64,000 bases of DNA from Kitasatospora cinereorecta (GTDB lineage Bacteria; Actinomycetota; Actinomycetes; Streptomycetales; Streptomycetaceae). A program made the position numbers and the translations under genes. Under the pieces are notes generated by a model. That model was not told where the DNA came from and did no database searches. It saw only the letters and a list, made by a program, of their open reading frames with translations. Positions 44,012 through 53,308 of the stretch are shown one piece after another. The DNA is taken from contig NZ_JAMZDX010000003.1 of the NCBI RefSeq assembly GCF_024172095.1, positions 629,001 through 693,000 on the forward strand, in the 5' to 3' direction. The first letter of the stretch is position 1, and each line of letters opens with the position of its first letter.

Positions 44012-44811
44012 GCTGCCCTCCTGGTGTAGGCGGTGCCCAGCCAGCGGCGGAGCCCCGGATCGGTGAGAAAGGTGCCGTGCGGCAGGTCGTCGAACTCGCC
44101 GAGGTCGACGGTGTTCCCGGCGGCGCGCAGCCGCCGGGCCAGGGCGCGGACGTCGTCGGCGACCGGGTCGAGCCCGCCGACCGCGAGGACGGTGGGCGGC
44201 AGCCCGGCGAACGACTCGGCCTCGTCGGGGGTGGAGTAGAGCGGCGGCCGCTCCGACCGCCGGGAGAGCGGGTGGCGGCGGGCCGCGCCGCGGTAGTCCC
44301 GCCAGGCCGCCAGCAGCGCGGCGCGCGGTGGGAAGGCGCCGGGGTGGCGCCCGTAGGACGCGGCCCGGCAGTCCGGGTCGACCGGCGGGTAGGCCAGCAC
44401 CTGGGCGGCGGCCGGGCGGCCCGCGTCGCGCCGGACCAGCGCGGCGCAGGCGGCCAGGGTGCCGCCGGCACTGTCGCCGCCGACCGCGGCGGGCCGGCCC
44501 GAGCGCCGCTCGGCCCAGTCCAGCGCGGTCAGCACGTCCAGCAGCGCGGCCGGGTGCCGGTGGCCGGGGGCCAGCCGGTAGTCGACGCTGACCACCGTGG
44601 TCCCGGCGTGCCGGGCCAGGTCGGCGCAGGCCTGGTGCCAGCCGTCGACCGAGCCGGCCCGCCAGCTGCCGCCGTGCGCCCACACCAGCCACGGCGCCGT
44701 GTCGCTGCCCGGGTCGAAGGTCCGGACGTACACCTGGTGCCCGGCGGCCGGCAGGAGCTGCGACTCCCAGCGCACGCGGGCGGCCGGACTGCGGACCTCG
44801 GGCAGCGACAT
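44008..44811 (-). CDS. alpha/beta hydrolase (hormone-sensitive lipase type)
   Basis: A 267-residue hydrolase. WAHGGSWRAG near 46 carries the HGG oxyanion motif. GGDSAGGTLA near 111 carries the nucleophile Ser, GLDPVADD near 210 the Asp and DLPHGTF near 243 the His. Esterases and lactonases of this family act on short acyl esters. ATG 44811 follows AGAGGA; an upstream GTG extension would be low-complexity and is rejected. It is the first gene of the three-gene operon ending at 42549. Confidence 0.85.
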   Translation of the reverse strand: MSLPEVRSPAARVRWESQLLPAAGHQVYVRTFDPGSDTAPWLVWAHGGSWRAGSVDGWHQACADLARHAGTTVVSVDYRLAPGHRHPAALLDVLTALDWAERRSGRPAAVGGDSAGGTLAACAALVRRDAGRPAAAQVLAYPPVDPDCRAASYGRHPGAFPPRAALLAAWRDYRGAARRHPLSRRSERPPLYSTPDEAESFAGLPPTVLAVGGLDPVADDVRALARRLRAAGNTVDLGEFDDLPHGTFLTDPGLRRWLGTAYTRRAA

Positions 44812-44960
44812 GGGCGTTCCTCTCGGCGAGGTGCGGGCAGGGGTGTCGGCGGCCGCCCGGCCGGGGCCGGGGGCGCGCCCCCGGCGGGCGGCGGGCCGCG
44901 GCGGCACGGGGGACGAGGGCACCCGGGGCCCGGAGAGTTCGGGCCCGACGGGGCACGTCC

Positions 44961-46196
44961 TCAGTCTTCCCCACCGCGGGCCGGCACGAGGGGCGCCAGC
45001 CTGACCCTGTCAGGGGCAGGTTCGGCGGCGGCCCCGCGGGCAGGATCCGAGACAGAGGAGGCGGAGGTGGCCCGGCGCGACCGGCTCCAGCGGCGCATCG
45101 CCGGCCGCTCCACGCAGGTGTAGAGCACGCTGCCGGCGAGCAGCGTCAGCACCAGGAACCCGGCGATCACCAGGAAGCCGACCGGGGTGGAGAACCGGAC
45201 ATCGTCGAAGAGCGAGCGCACCCAGAAGATCGCCACGCCCTGGCACAGGTAGAAGCCGAAGGAGACCTCGCCCAGCCAGACCATCGGACGGCTGCGCAGC
45301 CAGCTGCGCCGGCCCTGGACGTCCACCACCGCGACCGCGCCGATCAGGGCACCGATCGGCACCACCGTGGCGACCACGAAGCCGTACTGGAACGGCACCA
45401 CCCAGGCGGCCGCGTACCCGGCCGCCATCAGCAGGACCGCGGGCAGCACGCCGAGCGCGCGCGGCCAGCGGCCGGCCAGCACGATCCGGGCCAGCAGGAT
45501 GCCGAGCACGAACTCGAACATCCGGCCCGGCGGGAACAGGTAGCCGAACCAGAACTGCTGGTCCGACACCGGGGTGATGGCCGACTTCGGGCTGTCGGGC
45601 ACCAGGTACGTCGTCACCAGCTGCACCGCCACCGTGCCGGCCACCATCAGCGCGGCCCACCACCACAGCCGGCGTTCGGCGATCCGCCGGATCGGCCCGA
45701 TCAGCAGCGGGAAGGAGAGGTAGAACAGCATCTCGCTGCCCAGCGACCAGGTCGGCGGGTTGACGCTGAGGTTGATGTCCGGCTGCGGGAACCAGGTGTG
45801 CAGCAGGAAGAGGTTGGACAGCCAGCCAGCGGTGGGCGCCATCGACCCGGCGAACAGCAGCATCGCCAGCGCCCAGATCACCAGGTGGTTGGGGAAGATC
45901 TTCATCATCCGGCGGCGCAGGAAGGCCGCCGCCCGCTCGCCGGGTCTCGCCGCCCACGCGAGCACGAAGCCGCTGAGCACGAAGAAGAACGAGACGCCCA
46001 GGTAGCCGGCCTTGACGAAGAGCCACTCGTAGGCGTGCGCCACGTCCGGATCGGCGAACGGGTTGATCGGACGGTTCGGCGGGATGGGGGAGTTGCTCAG
46101 TCCGGTGTGGAAGCAGAACACCATCAGGGCGGCCAGGAAGCGCAGCCCGGTGAGCGAGGGCAGCTTGGGCGGGGACACCGCCGGTCCGGCGGCCAT
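44961..46196 (-). CDS. acyltransferase family 3 membrane protein
   Basis: A 411-residue integral membrane O-acyltransferase with about ten hydrophobic segments. SLTGLRFLAALMVFCFHTG has the catalytic His region of the OafA/AlgI-like family 3, followed by GYLGVSFFFVLSGFVLAWA and the RRRMMKIFPNHL loop. Such enzymes add acetyl groups to surface or secreted glycans and to natural products. The ATG overlaps the stop of the propeller gene (ATGA). It is the last gene of the operon that begins with the UDP-GlcNAc 2-epimerase at 49313. Confidence 0.9.
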   Translation of the reverse strand: MAAGPAVSPPKLPSLTGLRFLAALMVFCFHTGLSNSPIPPNRPINPFADPDVAHAYEWLFVKAGYLGVSFFFVLSGFVLAWAARPGERAAAFLRRRMMKIFPNHLVIWALAMLLFAGSMAPTAGWLSNLFLLHTWFPQPDINLSVNPPTWSLGSEMLFYLSFPLLIGPIRRIAERRLWWWAALMVAGTVAVQLVTTYLVPDSPKSAITPVSDQQFWFGYLFPPGRMFEFVLGILLARIVLAGRWPRALGVLPAVLLMAAGYAAAWVVPFQYGFVVATVVPIGALIGAVAVVDVQGRRSWLRSRPMVWLGEVSFGFYLCQGVAIFWVRSLFDDVRFSTPVGFLVIAGFLVLTLLAGSVLYTCVERPAMRRWSRSRRATSASSVSDPARGAAAEPAPDRVRLAPLVPARGGED

Positions 46197-47431
46197 CAGT
46201 CTGCCTCGATCTCGTTGCGGAAGACCACGATCTTGGCGTCCTTGGCCACGTAGTAGTTCTGCACCGAGTACGCGATGGTGGCGAAGTCGAGGCGCCCGTC
46301 GCCGGTGAAGTCGGCGGTGGCGATCCGGGCCACCGACTCGTCGGAGACCCGCCACTTGGCGAAGACGCCGTTGGCCAGGTCGAGCGCCTTGTAGTAGATG
46401 ACGCCCTGCCAGGGGTGCGGTCCGCGCAGCGCCACCAGGAACTCGTCCTCGCCGTCGCCGTCGAAGTCGGCGCAGACGATCTGGTGGCCCGGGCCCTCGC
46501 CGTTCTCGTTGGGGTCGCCGTAGACGTCGAGCAGGAAGCGCCTCCAGCCGGCCTCGGCGGCGGGTCGGGCCGGGTCCTCCTTGACGTACACCGCCACCGT
46601 GTTGCCGTGGAACGGCTCCACCGCGGCCACGTACGCCATCGGGTCGTCGCCGATCCGGCCGCAGTTGAGGTCGCCGCTGCCACGGAAGCCGGTCCGCTCG
46701 AACTGGCCGAGCTCACCGGTGCCGATCAGGGTGCGCACCCACTCCCCGCGGGCCTCGTCGAACCACAGCCAGGTGACGCCCTCGTCGGAGGCCAGCAGCA
46801 CCGAGTCCAGCGCGGAGCCGGGTATCAGGCCGGCCTTCTTCTCGGCGCCGTGGATCATCCGGAAGTGGCTGTCGTCGACCACCTCCATCGGCCACTCCTC
46901 GGCCGTGTGCACGTCCTCGGGCTGGGTGAACAGCACCACCGGCAGCACCGCGTGCACGTCCTCCTTGGCGACGATCGGCAGGCCGATCACCTGCAGCCGG
47001 TCGGTCCGGGTGAAGTGGCCGACCCGCAGCCGGTGCATGCCGGTGGCGCGCCCGATGTAGTGGCGCTTCCAGCGGGACTCGTCCTTCTCCGGGTGGCCCG
47101 GGTTCTCCAGCCAGTCGATCTTCCCGCCGGAGGTGTCGGCGTCGACGATGGTGCCGATCGGGCCGTACAGCTCGTAGCAGACCACGATGTCCGGGTGGCC
47201 GTTGCCGCTGATGTCGGCGTAGTCGGCGCCGACGGGCATCCGGATCCGGTCGGCCACCAGCCGGCGCTGCCAGTCCTCGCCGTTGCGGTACCAGTAGATC
47301 TCGCCCAGGCGCAGCCCGTAGCCGAACAGGTCCGGGCGGCCGTCGCCGTCGATGTCGGGCGCCTCCAGCCAGTAGCCGTCGCGCAGTTGATCGGCAACAA
47401 GTTCCGGGACGAACTTCGGAATGCGGACCAT
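46196..47431 (-). CDS. FG-GAP/VCBS repeat beta-propeller protein
   Basis: A 411-residue protein with several FG-GAP type calcium-binding repeats: DIDGDGRPDLFGYG near 28, DISGNGHPDIVVCY near 74, DFDGDGEDEFLVAL near 325 and DFTGDGRLDFATIA near 375. These build a beta-propeller. There is no signal peptide or membrane helix, although most relatives are exported, so it seems to act in the cytoplasm. Its start overlaps the previous stop (TGATG); GAGGAG lies about nine bases before. The function is unknown; a sugar-related scaffold is a guess from context. Confidence 0.82.
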   Translation of the reverse strand: MVRIPKFVPELVADQLRDGYWLEAPDIDGDGRPDLFGYGLRLGEIYWYRNGEDWQRRLVADRIRMPVGADYADISGNGHPDIVVCYELYGPIGTIVDADTSGGKIDWLENPGHPEKDESRWKRHYIGRATGMHRLRVGHFTRTDRLQVIGLPIVAKEDVHAVLPVVLFTQPEDVHTAEEWPMEVVDDSHFRMIHGAEKKAGLIPGSALDSVLLASDEGVTWLWFDEARGEWVRTLIGTGELGQFERTGFRGSGDLNCGRIGDDPMAYVAAVEPFHGNTVAVYVKEDPARPAAEAGWRRFLLDVYGDPNENGEGPGHQIVCADFDGDGEDEFLVALRGPHPWQGVIYYKALDLANGVFAKWRVSDESVARIATADFTGDGRLDFATIAYSVQNYYVAKDAKIVVFRNEIEAD

Positions 47432-48117
47432 CACTCACTCTCCTCGTGGTATTCGACGGCGAGCCACACGCAGTCGGTGTCGGCCCGGTACTGGTGCCAG
47501 GGGTATTCCAGGGCGCGGTCGCAGAACGGCTCGTGGGTGTTTCCCGGGGCCATCGGGACGTCCTCGTACCGTGATTCACGGGTCGGCCGGTGGAACTTCT
47601 GCATCCGGCCGAGGCCGTGGATCTGGGTGTGCACCTCCACGAACGGGTGCTCGTGGTGGATCCCGCAGTCCGTCCCGGCCGGTGCGAACCAGAGGTTCAC
47701 CCGGACCGCGAACTCCCGCTCGGCGCCGGCCGCCTCGCGCAGCAGTGGCCCCGGATCCAGCCGGACGGTGCCGAGGGTGTCCTGCGGGCTGCGCCACAGC
47801 GGGGTGTCGCGCGGGTAGGACGGCAGCGATTCGGCCAGGTGGTGCCAGCCCGGCTCGCCGGTGAGGCCGGCGAGCGGACCCTCGGTGGGCCGCAGCACCA
47901 CCAGGTGGTCGGCCTGCTCCACCACCGCGTCCCGCAGCACCGTGGAGGCCAGCGGCGGCAGGGACTTGCGCGGCCGCCCGGCCAGGGCCGCCGGAGTGGG
48001 CCCGGCGTTCAGCACCACGGCCTCCCCGGCGATCCGGTGGGCGCGGGCGCCGGCCACGTGCGCGGCCGCCACCAGCGGGCCGGAGAAGGCCAGCGCCCGG
48101 ACCAGGTCGGCGGCCAT
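47431..48117 (-). CDS. cupin-like hypothetical protein
   Basis: A 228-residue soluble protein. The second half has IHHEHPFVEVHTQIHGLGRMQ followed, about 40 residues later, by YPWHQYRADTDCVWLAVEYH. This is a spacing and histidine pattern suggestive of a cupin metal site. The N-terminal half is helical and alanine-rich. I know no named family for it. It overlaps the epimerase stop (ATGA) and the propeller start, so it belongs to the four-gene operon. Confidence 0.6.
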   Translation of the reverse strand: MAADLVRALAFSGPLVAAAHVAGARAHRIAGEAVVLNAGPTPAALAGRPRKSLPPLASTVLRDAVVEQADHLVVLRPTEGPLAGLTGEPGWHHLAESLPSYPRDTPLWRSPQDTLGTVRLDPGPLLREAAGAEREFAVRVNLWFAPAGTDCGIHHEHPFVEVHTQIHGLGRMQKFHRPTRESRYEDVPMAPGNTHEPFCDRALEYPWHQYRADTDCVWLAVEYHEESE

Positions 48118-49313
48118 CAGGCGCCCGCGTACGCGCCGGAGCCGGCCAGCTCGACCGAGAGCTGGTCGATCGCACTGCCCGGGACGAACGGCACCACCGC
48201 GGGGCCCTCGTCGAAGAAGTGCGCCACCGCGCCGACCGTCCGCTCGCTGGCCCGGCCGTCGCCGTACGGCGAGGCGGCCGCGGCCATCCGCCGGTACTGC
48301 TCCGGGTCGCCCAGCAGTCGCCGGGCTTCGGCCAGCACGCCCTCGGTGGTGCGGCCGACCAGCCGGGCCGTCCCGGCGATCACCGCCTCCGGGCGCTCGG
48401 TGATCTCCCGCAGCACCAGGGTCGGCTTGCCCAGGGCCGGGCCCTCCTCCTCCGCGCCGCTGCTGTCCGAGAGGATCACGTCCGCCCGCTTCATCAGCCG
48501 GCAGAAGTTCAGGTACGGCAGCGGGTCGACCACGGTGATCCCCGGGTGGTCCCCGACCAGCGGCAGCAGCGCCTCGCGCACCACCGGGTTGCGGTGCAGC
48601 GGCACCACCACCCGCACCGAGCCGTCCTCAGCCAGCGCGGCCAGCGCCCGGCCGATCTCCGGCAGTTGCTCCCAGGACTCCCGGCGGTGCGCCGAGGCCA
48701 GCACCACCCGGCGCGGATCGGCGTCCAGGTCGGCCAGCGCCGGATCGCCGTAGTCGCCGGCGAGGTCGCCGGCCCAGCGCAGCGCGTCGATCACGGTGTT
48801 GCCGGTGACCACAATCCGGTCCGGGCTGATGCCCTCGCGGATCAGGTTGCCGCCGTTGCCCGGGGTCGGCGCCAGGTGCAGCGCCGAGATCTGGGCCACC
48901 AGCCGCCGGTTGGCCTCCTCCGGGAACGGCGAGTGCAGGTTGCCGCTGCGCAGCCCGGCCTCCACGTGGATCACCGGCAGCCGGTGGTGGAAGCCCGCCA
49001 GGGCGCCGGCCAGCGTGGTGGCCGTGTCACCGTGCACCATCACGGCCTCCACCCCGAGGTCCGGCAGCTGCTCGGCCAGGCCGCTCAGCGAGCGGTGGGT
49101 GACCTGGGCCAGGGTCTGGCGCGGCGCCATGACCTCCAGGTCGACGTCCGGGCGCAGGCCGAAGGCGCCCAGTGTCTCGTCCAGCATCTGGCGGTGCTGC
49201 CCGGTGGAGACCACCACCGGACGGAAGCGCGGATCGTCCCGGAAGGCCCGGATGACCGGTGCGAGTTTTATCGCTTCCGGACGGGTTCCCAGAATCACGG
49301 CGATGGAACGCAT
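48117..49313 (-). CDS. wecB: UDP-N-acetylglucosamine 2-epimerase (non-hydrolysing)
   Basis: A 398-residue GT-B fold enzyme that interconverts UDP-GlcNAc and UDP-ManNAc. Family marks are ILGTRPEAIKLAPVI at 8-22, VSTGQHRQML, VHGDTATTLA, HVEAGLRSGN and HRRESW, ending with LSDSSGAEEEGPALGKP. GGAGGAG precedes the ATG 49313. It is the first gene of an operon with a cupin-like protein, a propeller protein and an acyltransferase. That suggests a ManNAc-containing, O-acylated product (inference). Confidence 0.93.
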   Translation of the reverse strand: MRSIAVILGTRPEAIKLAPVIRAFRDDPRFRPVVVSTGQHRQMLDETLGAFGLRPDVDLEVMAPRQTLAQVTHRSLSGLAEQLPDLGVEAVMVHGDTATTLAGALAGFHHRLPVIHVEAGLRSGNLHSPFPEEANRRLVAQISALHLAPTPGNGGNLIREGISPDRIVVTGNTVIDALRWAGDLAGDYGDPALADLDADPRRVVLASAHRRESWEQLPEIGRALAALAEDGSVRVVVPLHRNPVVREALLPLVGDHPGITVVDPLPYLNFCRLMKRADVILSDSSGAEEEGPALGKPTLVLREITERPEAVIAGTARLVGRTTEGVLAEARRLLGDPEQYRRMAAAASPYGDGRASERTVGAVAHFFDEGPAVVPFVPGSAIDQLSVELAGSGAYAGA

Positions 49314-49424
49314 GGTGAAACTCCTCCATGTGGAAGGGAATTCAGGGAAAGCGGCTCGGGAACAAGCATCTCCGGACGCCGACGGACCGTCAACGCGCGT
49401 ACCTGGCACGGCTTATGAAAGAAA

Positions 49425-49458
49425 ACCGCCGCAGCGCCCATTTCGGCGCTGCGGCGGT
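49425..49458 (-). terminator. terminator of the FAD oxidase operon
   Basis: A perfect 14-bp stem (49425-49438 with 49445-49458) and six-base loop, followed on the minus strand by TTTTCTTTC, a true U-rich tail. It lies just after the stop of the oxidase gene. Confidence 0.9.
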
Positions 49459-49478
49459 CGATTGCTCGCGAAACAGTG

Positions 49479-51152
49479 TCAGGACGGCTTGACGGAAAGC
49501 GAGTGGCGGAAATAGTCGGTCGGGTCCCACTGCTTCTTCACCCGCTGCAGCCGCGGATAGTTGCCCTTGTAGTACAGCTCGGTCCACGGCACCCCGGAGC
49601 GGTTGCGGGCCGGGTCGGCCACGTCGGTGTCCGGGTAGTTGATGTAGCAGCCGTCGTGCGCCTCACCCGGCACCGGCACCCCGCCGGTCTCCGCGAAGAA
49701 CTCCTCGTAGATCCCGCGTGCCCAGCCGAGCGCGGCCGCATCCCCCTCCTGGTCGTGCCAGAAGGTCTGGAAGCACATCTTGAACACCGAGCTGCGCTGC
49801 GAGTTCGCGGTGGCGTCCGGGGCGGCCGCGTTCACCTGCCCGCCGAAGGAGAACAGCACGATCATCGTGTCCGGGTTCCAGTACGACGGATCGCTCATGT
49901 GCCGGTACATCACCGCGATCTGCCGGTCCGAGAAGTTGCGCCGCATGTACGCCGACTTGTGTGCGCCGCGCGCGGTCGGATCGGTGATCGTCGGGTTGTT
50001 GGTGCCCACCAGCCGGGTCGCCTGCAGCCACGGCAGCCGGCGCGGCCTGGCCAGTTGGGGCAGCGCGGTCAGCTCCCCGGACGGCTTGGTCATCGCGGTC
50101 GCGCTCAGCCCCGTCCCGGCGGTGATCGCCGCCAGGTAGTCGTCCAGCAGCCCCTGGGCGTTCGGCACCGTCGCGTCGACCTGGGTGAACATGTCCAGCG
50201 TCCCGTGCGCCTTGTGGCAGACGTTGAACAGGCTGCTCAGCGCGGTGTACGGGCTGTCCGGCGCGCTGTTCGCCTCGTGCCAGGCGCCGAAGTTCTTCAG
50301 CAGCCGGGTGAACTGCCGCTCCGACAGGTCCTTCCACGGGAAGGAGACCGCGCTCACCAGCACCGTGGACGGCGGCCGCACCAGCAGCCGGGACGGATCG
50401 GTGCCGGAGGCGCCCGGCGAGCGGAACCAGTACCGGGTCACCAGGCCGAAGTTGCCGCCGCCACCGCCGGTGTGGGCCCACCACAGCTCCCGGTTCGGGT
50501 CATTGGCCTCCCGGGTCGCCACCACCGTGCGGACCTTCCCGGCGGCGTCCACCGTCACCACCTCCACCGCGTACAGGTGGTCCACCACCAGCCCGTGCGC
50601 CCGGGAGAGCAGCCCGTACCCGCCGCCCGCGATGTGCCCGCCGGCGCCGACGCTCCAGCAGATGCCGCCCGGGACGGTCACCCCCCAGCCCTTGTACAGC
50701 GCCTCGTACACGTTCATCAGCCGGGCGCCCGGCTGCACCGAGAACGCCCGCATCGCCGGGTCGTAGGTCACCTCGGTCATCTCGGAGAAGTCCAGCACCA
50801 CCTCCACCTCGGGGTTGCAGACGAAGTCGGCGAAGCAGTGCCCGCCGCTGCGCAGCGACACCCGCTTGCCCTGGCGCACCGCGTCGCGCAGCGCCCGCTC
50901 CGCGTCGGGGGTCGAGCGGATCATCCGGACGTAGTCGGGGCGGGCGACGAAGCGCTGGTTGTTGCCGGTGGTCAGCAGCTCGTAGCGGGGGTCGTCGGGG
51001 CGTATGGTCGCGCCGGTCGGGGCCGCGGCCACCGACTCGGAGCCCGGCGACGCGGCCCGGGCCACCGTGGTGGCCAGGGTGCCGGAGACCGCCGTGCCGC
51101 CCAGCACGGCGGCCGAACGGGTCAGCATGGTCCGGCGGTTGACGCCTGTCAT
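49479..51152 (-). CDS. secreted FAD-linked (berberine-bridge type) oxidase
   Basis: A 557-residue flavoprotein. A twin-arginine signal (NRRTMLTRSAAVLGG to TTVARA) directs export of the folded protein. The PCMH FAD domain has LRSGGHCFADF, with His for 8-alpha attachment, and VPGGICWSVGAGGHIAGGG, whose Cys gives the second covalent bond. The C-terminal BBE segment is YINYPDTDVADPARN. Relatives oxidise sugars or polyketide glycosides (hexose oxidase, AknOx, GilR). It overlaps the MFS gene by 4 bp in the SDR-MFS-oxidase operon. Confidence 0.9.
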   Translation of the reverse strand: MTGVNRRTMLTRSAAVLGGTAVSGTLATTVARAASPGSESVAAAPTGATIRPDDPRYELLTTGNNQRFVARPDYVRMIRSTPDAERALRDAVRQGKRVSLRSGGHCFADFVCNPEVEVVLDFSEMTEVTYDPAMRAFSVQPGARLMNVYEALYKGWGVTVPGGICWSVGAGGHIAGGGYGLLSRAHGLVVDHLYAVEVVTVDAAGKVRTVVATREANDPNRELWWAHTGGGGGNFGLVTRYWFRSPGASGTDPSRLLVRPPSTVLVSAVSFPWKDLSERQFTRLLKNFGAWHEANSAPDSPYTALSSLFNVCHKAHGTLDMFTQVDATVPNAQGLLDDYLAAITAGTGLSATAMTKPSGELTALPQLARPRRLPWLQATRLVGTNNPTITDPTARGAHKSAYMRRNFSDRQIAVMYRHMSDPSYWNPDTMIVLFSFGGQVNAAAPDATANSQRSSVFKMCFQTFWHDQEGDAAALGWARGIYEEFFAETGGVPVPGEAHDGCYINYPDTDVADPARNRSGVPWTELYYKGNYPRLQRVKKQWDPTDYFRHSLSVKPS

Positions 51153-52351
51153 CGTGGCACCTCGATCTTCCTGGGGGATTCCGGTATTGGCACGGACCGC
51201 ACGCGGCGCGGAGTCCGGTCGAGCAGGGCCGAGAGCAGGGCCACCCCGAGGCCGGCGGCGGCGAGCGCCGCGCCCACCAGGTTCGGGGCGGTCCAGCCGA
51301 GCCCGCCGTCGATGGCGAGCCCGCCGAGCCAGGCGCCCAGTGCGTTGCCGAGGTTGAAGGCACCGATGTTGGCGGCGGAGGCCAGCGCCGGGGCGCCCTC
51401 GGCCTTGGTCATCACCCGCATCTGCAGCGGCGGCACGGTGGCGAATCCGGCCACCCCGAACAGCGCCAGGGTGACCACGGCGGCGGCCTTCCCGTGCGCG
51501 GTGAGCGAGAACACCGCCAGCACGGCCGCCAGCACCGCGAGGATGGCACACAGGCTCGGCATCAGTCGACGGTCGGCCATCCGGCCGCCGAGCACGTTGC
51601 CCACGCACAGCCCGCAGCCGAACAGCACCAGCAGCCAGGTCACCGAACCCGGCGCGAAGCCCGCCACCTCGGTCATCATCGGCGCGACGTACGTGAACGA
51701 GGCGAACACGCCGCCGAACCCGAGCATCGTGGTGGCCAGCGCCAACCACACCTGCGGACGCCGGAAGACGGCCAGCTCCCGGCGCAGCCCGCCGTCGGCC
51801 GGCGCGGGCTGCGCGGGCACCAGGGCGGCCAGCGCGACCAGGGCCAGCACCCCGAGCGCGGTCACCGCCCAGAACGTCGAACGCCAGCCCAGGTGCTGCC
51901 CCAGCGCCGTACCCAGCGGCACGCCGAGCACATTGGCCGCGGTCAGGCCGGTGAACATCATCGCGATCGCACCGGCCCGCCGGTCCGGCGCCACCACGTC
52001 CGCGGCCACCACCGAGCCGATGCCGAAGAACGCGCCGTGGCACAGCGCCGCCACCACCCGCCCGGCCAGCAGCAGCCCGTACCCGCCGGCGAGCGCGCAC
52101 AGCAGGTTCCCGGCCACGAACACGCCCATCAGGGCCAGCAGCACGGTCTTGCGCGGCAGCCGGGCCCCGGCCGCCGTCATCAGGGGCGCGCCCACCACCA
52201 CGCTGAGCGCGTAGCCGGACACCAGCAGCCCGGCGGTCGGGATGGAGACCGACAGATCAGCGGCCACCTGCGGCAGCAGGCCGACGATCACGAACTCCGT
52301 GGTGCCGATCGCGAAGGCCCCGACGGCCAGCGCGAGCAGGGCGAGCGGCAT
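51149..52351 (-). CDS. MFS transporter (DHA1 family)
   Basis: A 400-residue transporter with twelve hydrophobic segments. GTTEFVIVGLLPQVAADL at the start and GRVVAALCHGAFFGIGS near 100 are typical of the AraJ/YdhP-like drug/sugar efflux group. AGGAG lies eight bases before ATG 52351. The ATG of the FAD oxidase overlaps its stop, so the exporter and the secreted oxidase are coupled. It may export the substrate or product of that oxidase (inference). Confidence 0.92.
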   Translation of the reverse strand: MPLALLALAVGAFAIGTTEFVIVGLLPQVAADLSVSIPTAGLLVSGYALSVVVGAPLMTAAGARLPRKTVLLALMGVFVAGNLLCALAGGYGLLLAGRVVAALCHGAFFGIGSVVAADVVAPDRRAGAIAMMFTGLTAANVLGVPLGTALGQHLGWRSTFWAVTALGVLALVALAALVPAQPAPADGGLRRELAVFRRPQVWLALATTMLGFGGVFASFTYVAPMMTEVAGFAPGSVTWLLVLFGCGLCVGNVLGGRMADRRLMPSLCAILAVLAAVLAVFSLTAHGKAAAVVTLALFGVAGFATVPPLQMRVMTKAEGAPALASAANIGAFNLGNALGAWLGGLAIDGGLGWTAPNLVGAALAAAGLGVALLSALLDRTPRRVRSVPIPESPRKIEVPR

Positions 52352-52388
52352 GGCGGCCACTCCTCTCGTCGTCGACGTCGACCGGTCG

Positions 52389-53177
52389 TCAGATCTGGCG
52401 CAGCGCACCGCCGTCCACCGCCCACTCCGCCCCGGTGACCTGGCCGGCGGCCGGCGACAGCAGGTACGCGATCACCCGGGCGACGTCCTCCGCCGCGCCG
52501 ATCCGGCCGGTCGGCAGCCGGCGCACGTCGGTGACGAAGTGCTCCACCGCCTCCTCGGGCGGCAGCCCGAAGCGCTCGGCCAACTGCTCGGTGAAGCCGC
52601 CGGGCGCGTCCCACAGCGCCGTCCTGGTCGGCCCGGGGGAGACCACGTTGGAGCGCACCCCGCGGCCGCCGAACTCGGCCGCCAGCGACTTGGAGACCGA
52701 CAGCAGCGCGGTCTTGGCCGCCGCGTAGTCGACCATCGGGAAGTCCGGGAAGCGCGCCGCCTCGCTGGCCACCTGGACGATCGCCGACCGCTCCTCCAGC
52801 AGCAGCAGCGGCAGCGCCGCCCGGGTCAGCCGCAGCGCGGCGAACAGATTGAGCTCGAAGGTCGCCTTCCACTCCAGGTCGGAGACGTCCAGGAAACCGG
52901 AGCGCGAGGACAGCCCGCCCAGGTTGTTGACCAGGCCGTCCAGGCGGCCGTGCCGGTCCAGCACCGCGTCGATCACCGCCCGCTCCGAGCCGGGCTCGGT
53001 CAGGTCGGCCGCCACCGCGCTCACCCGGCCCGGCGCCAACTCCTCGATCGGCCCGGGCTTGCGGGCCACGCCCACCACGGACGCGCCCTCCTCGGCCAGC
53101 AGCCGGGCGGTGGCCGCGCCGATGCCGGCCGACGCACCGGTGACCAGGAAGACCCGGCCGGACAGTTGAAGATCCAT
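52389..53177 (-). CDS. SDR family oxidoreductase
   Basis: A 262-residue classical short-chain dehydrogenase. TGASAGIG near 16-23 binds the nucleotide, NNLGG near 89 is the NNAG box, and VDYAAAKTAL near 160 gives the catalytic Tyr and Lys. The Ser is in VQVASEAA. The substrate is unknown. GAGGAG precedes ATG 53177. It ends 37 bp before the MFS gene and is likely the first gene of the three-gene operon down to 49479. Confidence 0.92.
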   Translation of the reverse strand: MDLQLSGRVFLVTGASAGIGAATARLLAEEGASVVGVARKPGPIEELAPGRVSAVAADLTEPGSERAVIDAVLDRHGRLDGLVNNLGGLSSRSGFLDVSDLEWKATFELNLFAALRLTRAALPLLLLEERSAIVQVASEAARFPDFPMVDYAAAKTALLSVSKSLAAEFGGRGVRSNVVSPGPTRTALWDAPGGFTEQLAERFGLPPEEAVEHFVTDVRRLPTGRIGAAEDVARVIAYLLSPAAGQVTGAEWAVDGGALRQI

Positions 53178-53220
53178 CGTGGTTCGCTCCTCGGATTCGC
53201 ACACTCGGACAGCAAGCAGT

Positions 53221-53258
53221 CAGCGGTGGCGGTGCCGAACGGGGCACCGCCACCGCTG
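53221..53258 (-). terminator. terminator between MFS and SDR genes
   Basis: A perfect 16-bp stem (53221-53236 with 53243-53258) and six-base loop, 50 bases after the stop of the DHA2 transporter gene. Confidence 0.87.
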
Positions 53259-53308
53259 AGGGGGAGGGGGGTCGGGCCGGGGGGTCCGGCCGGGGATCAG
53301 GCCGGGGA

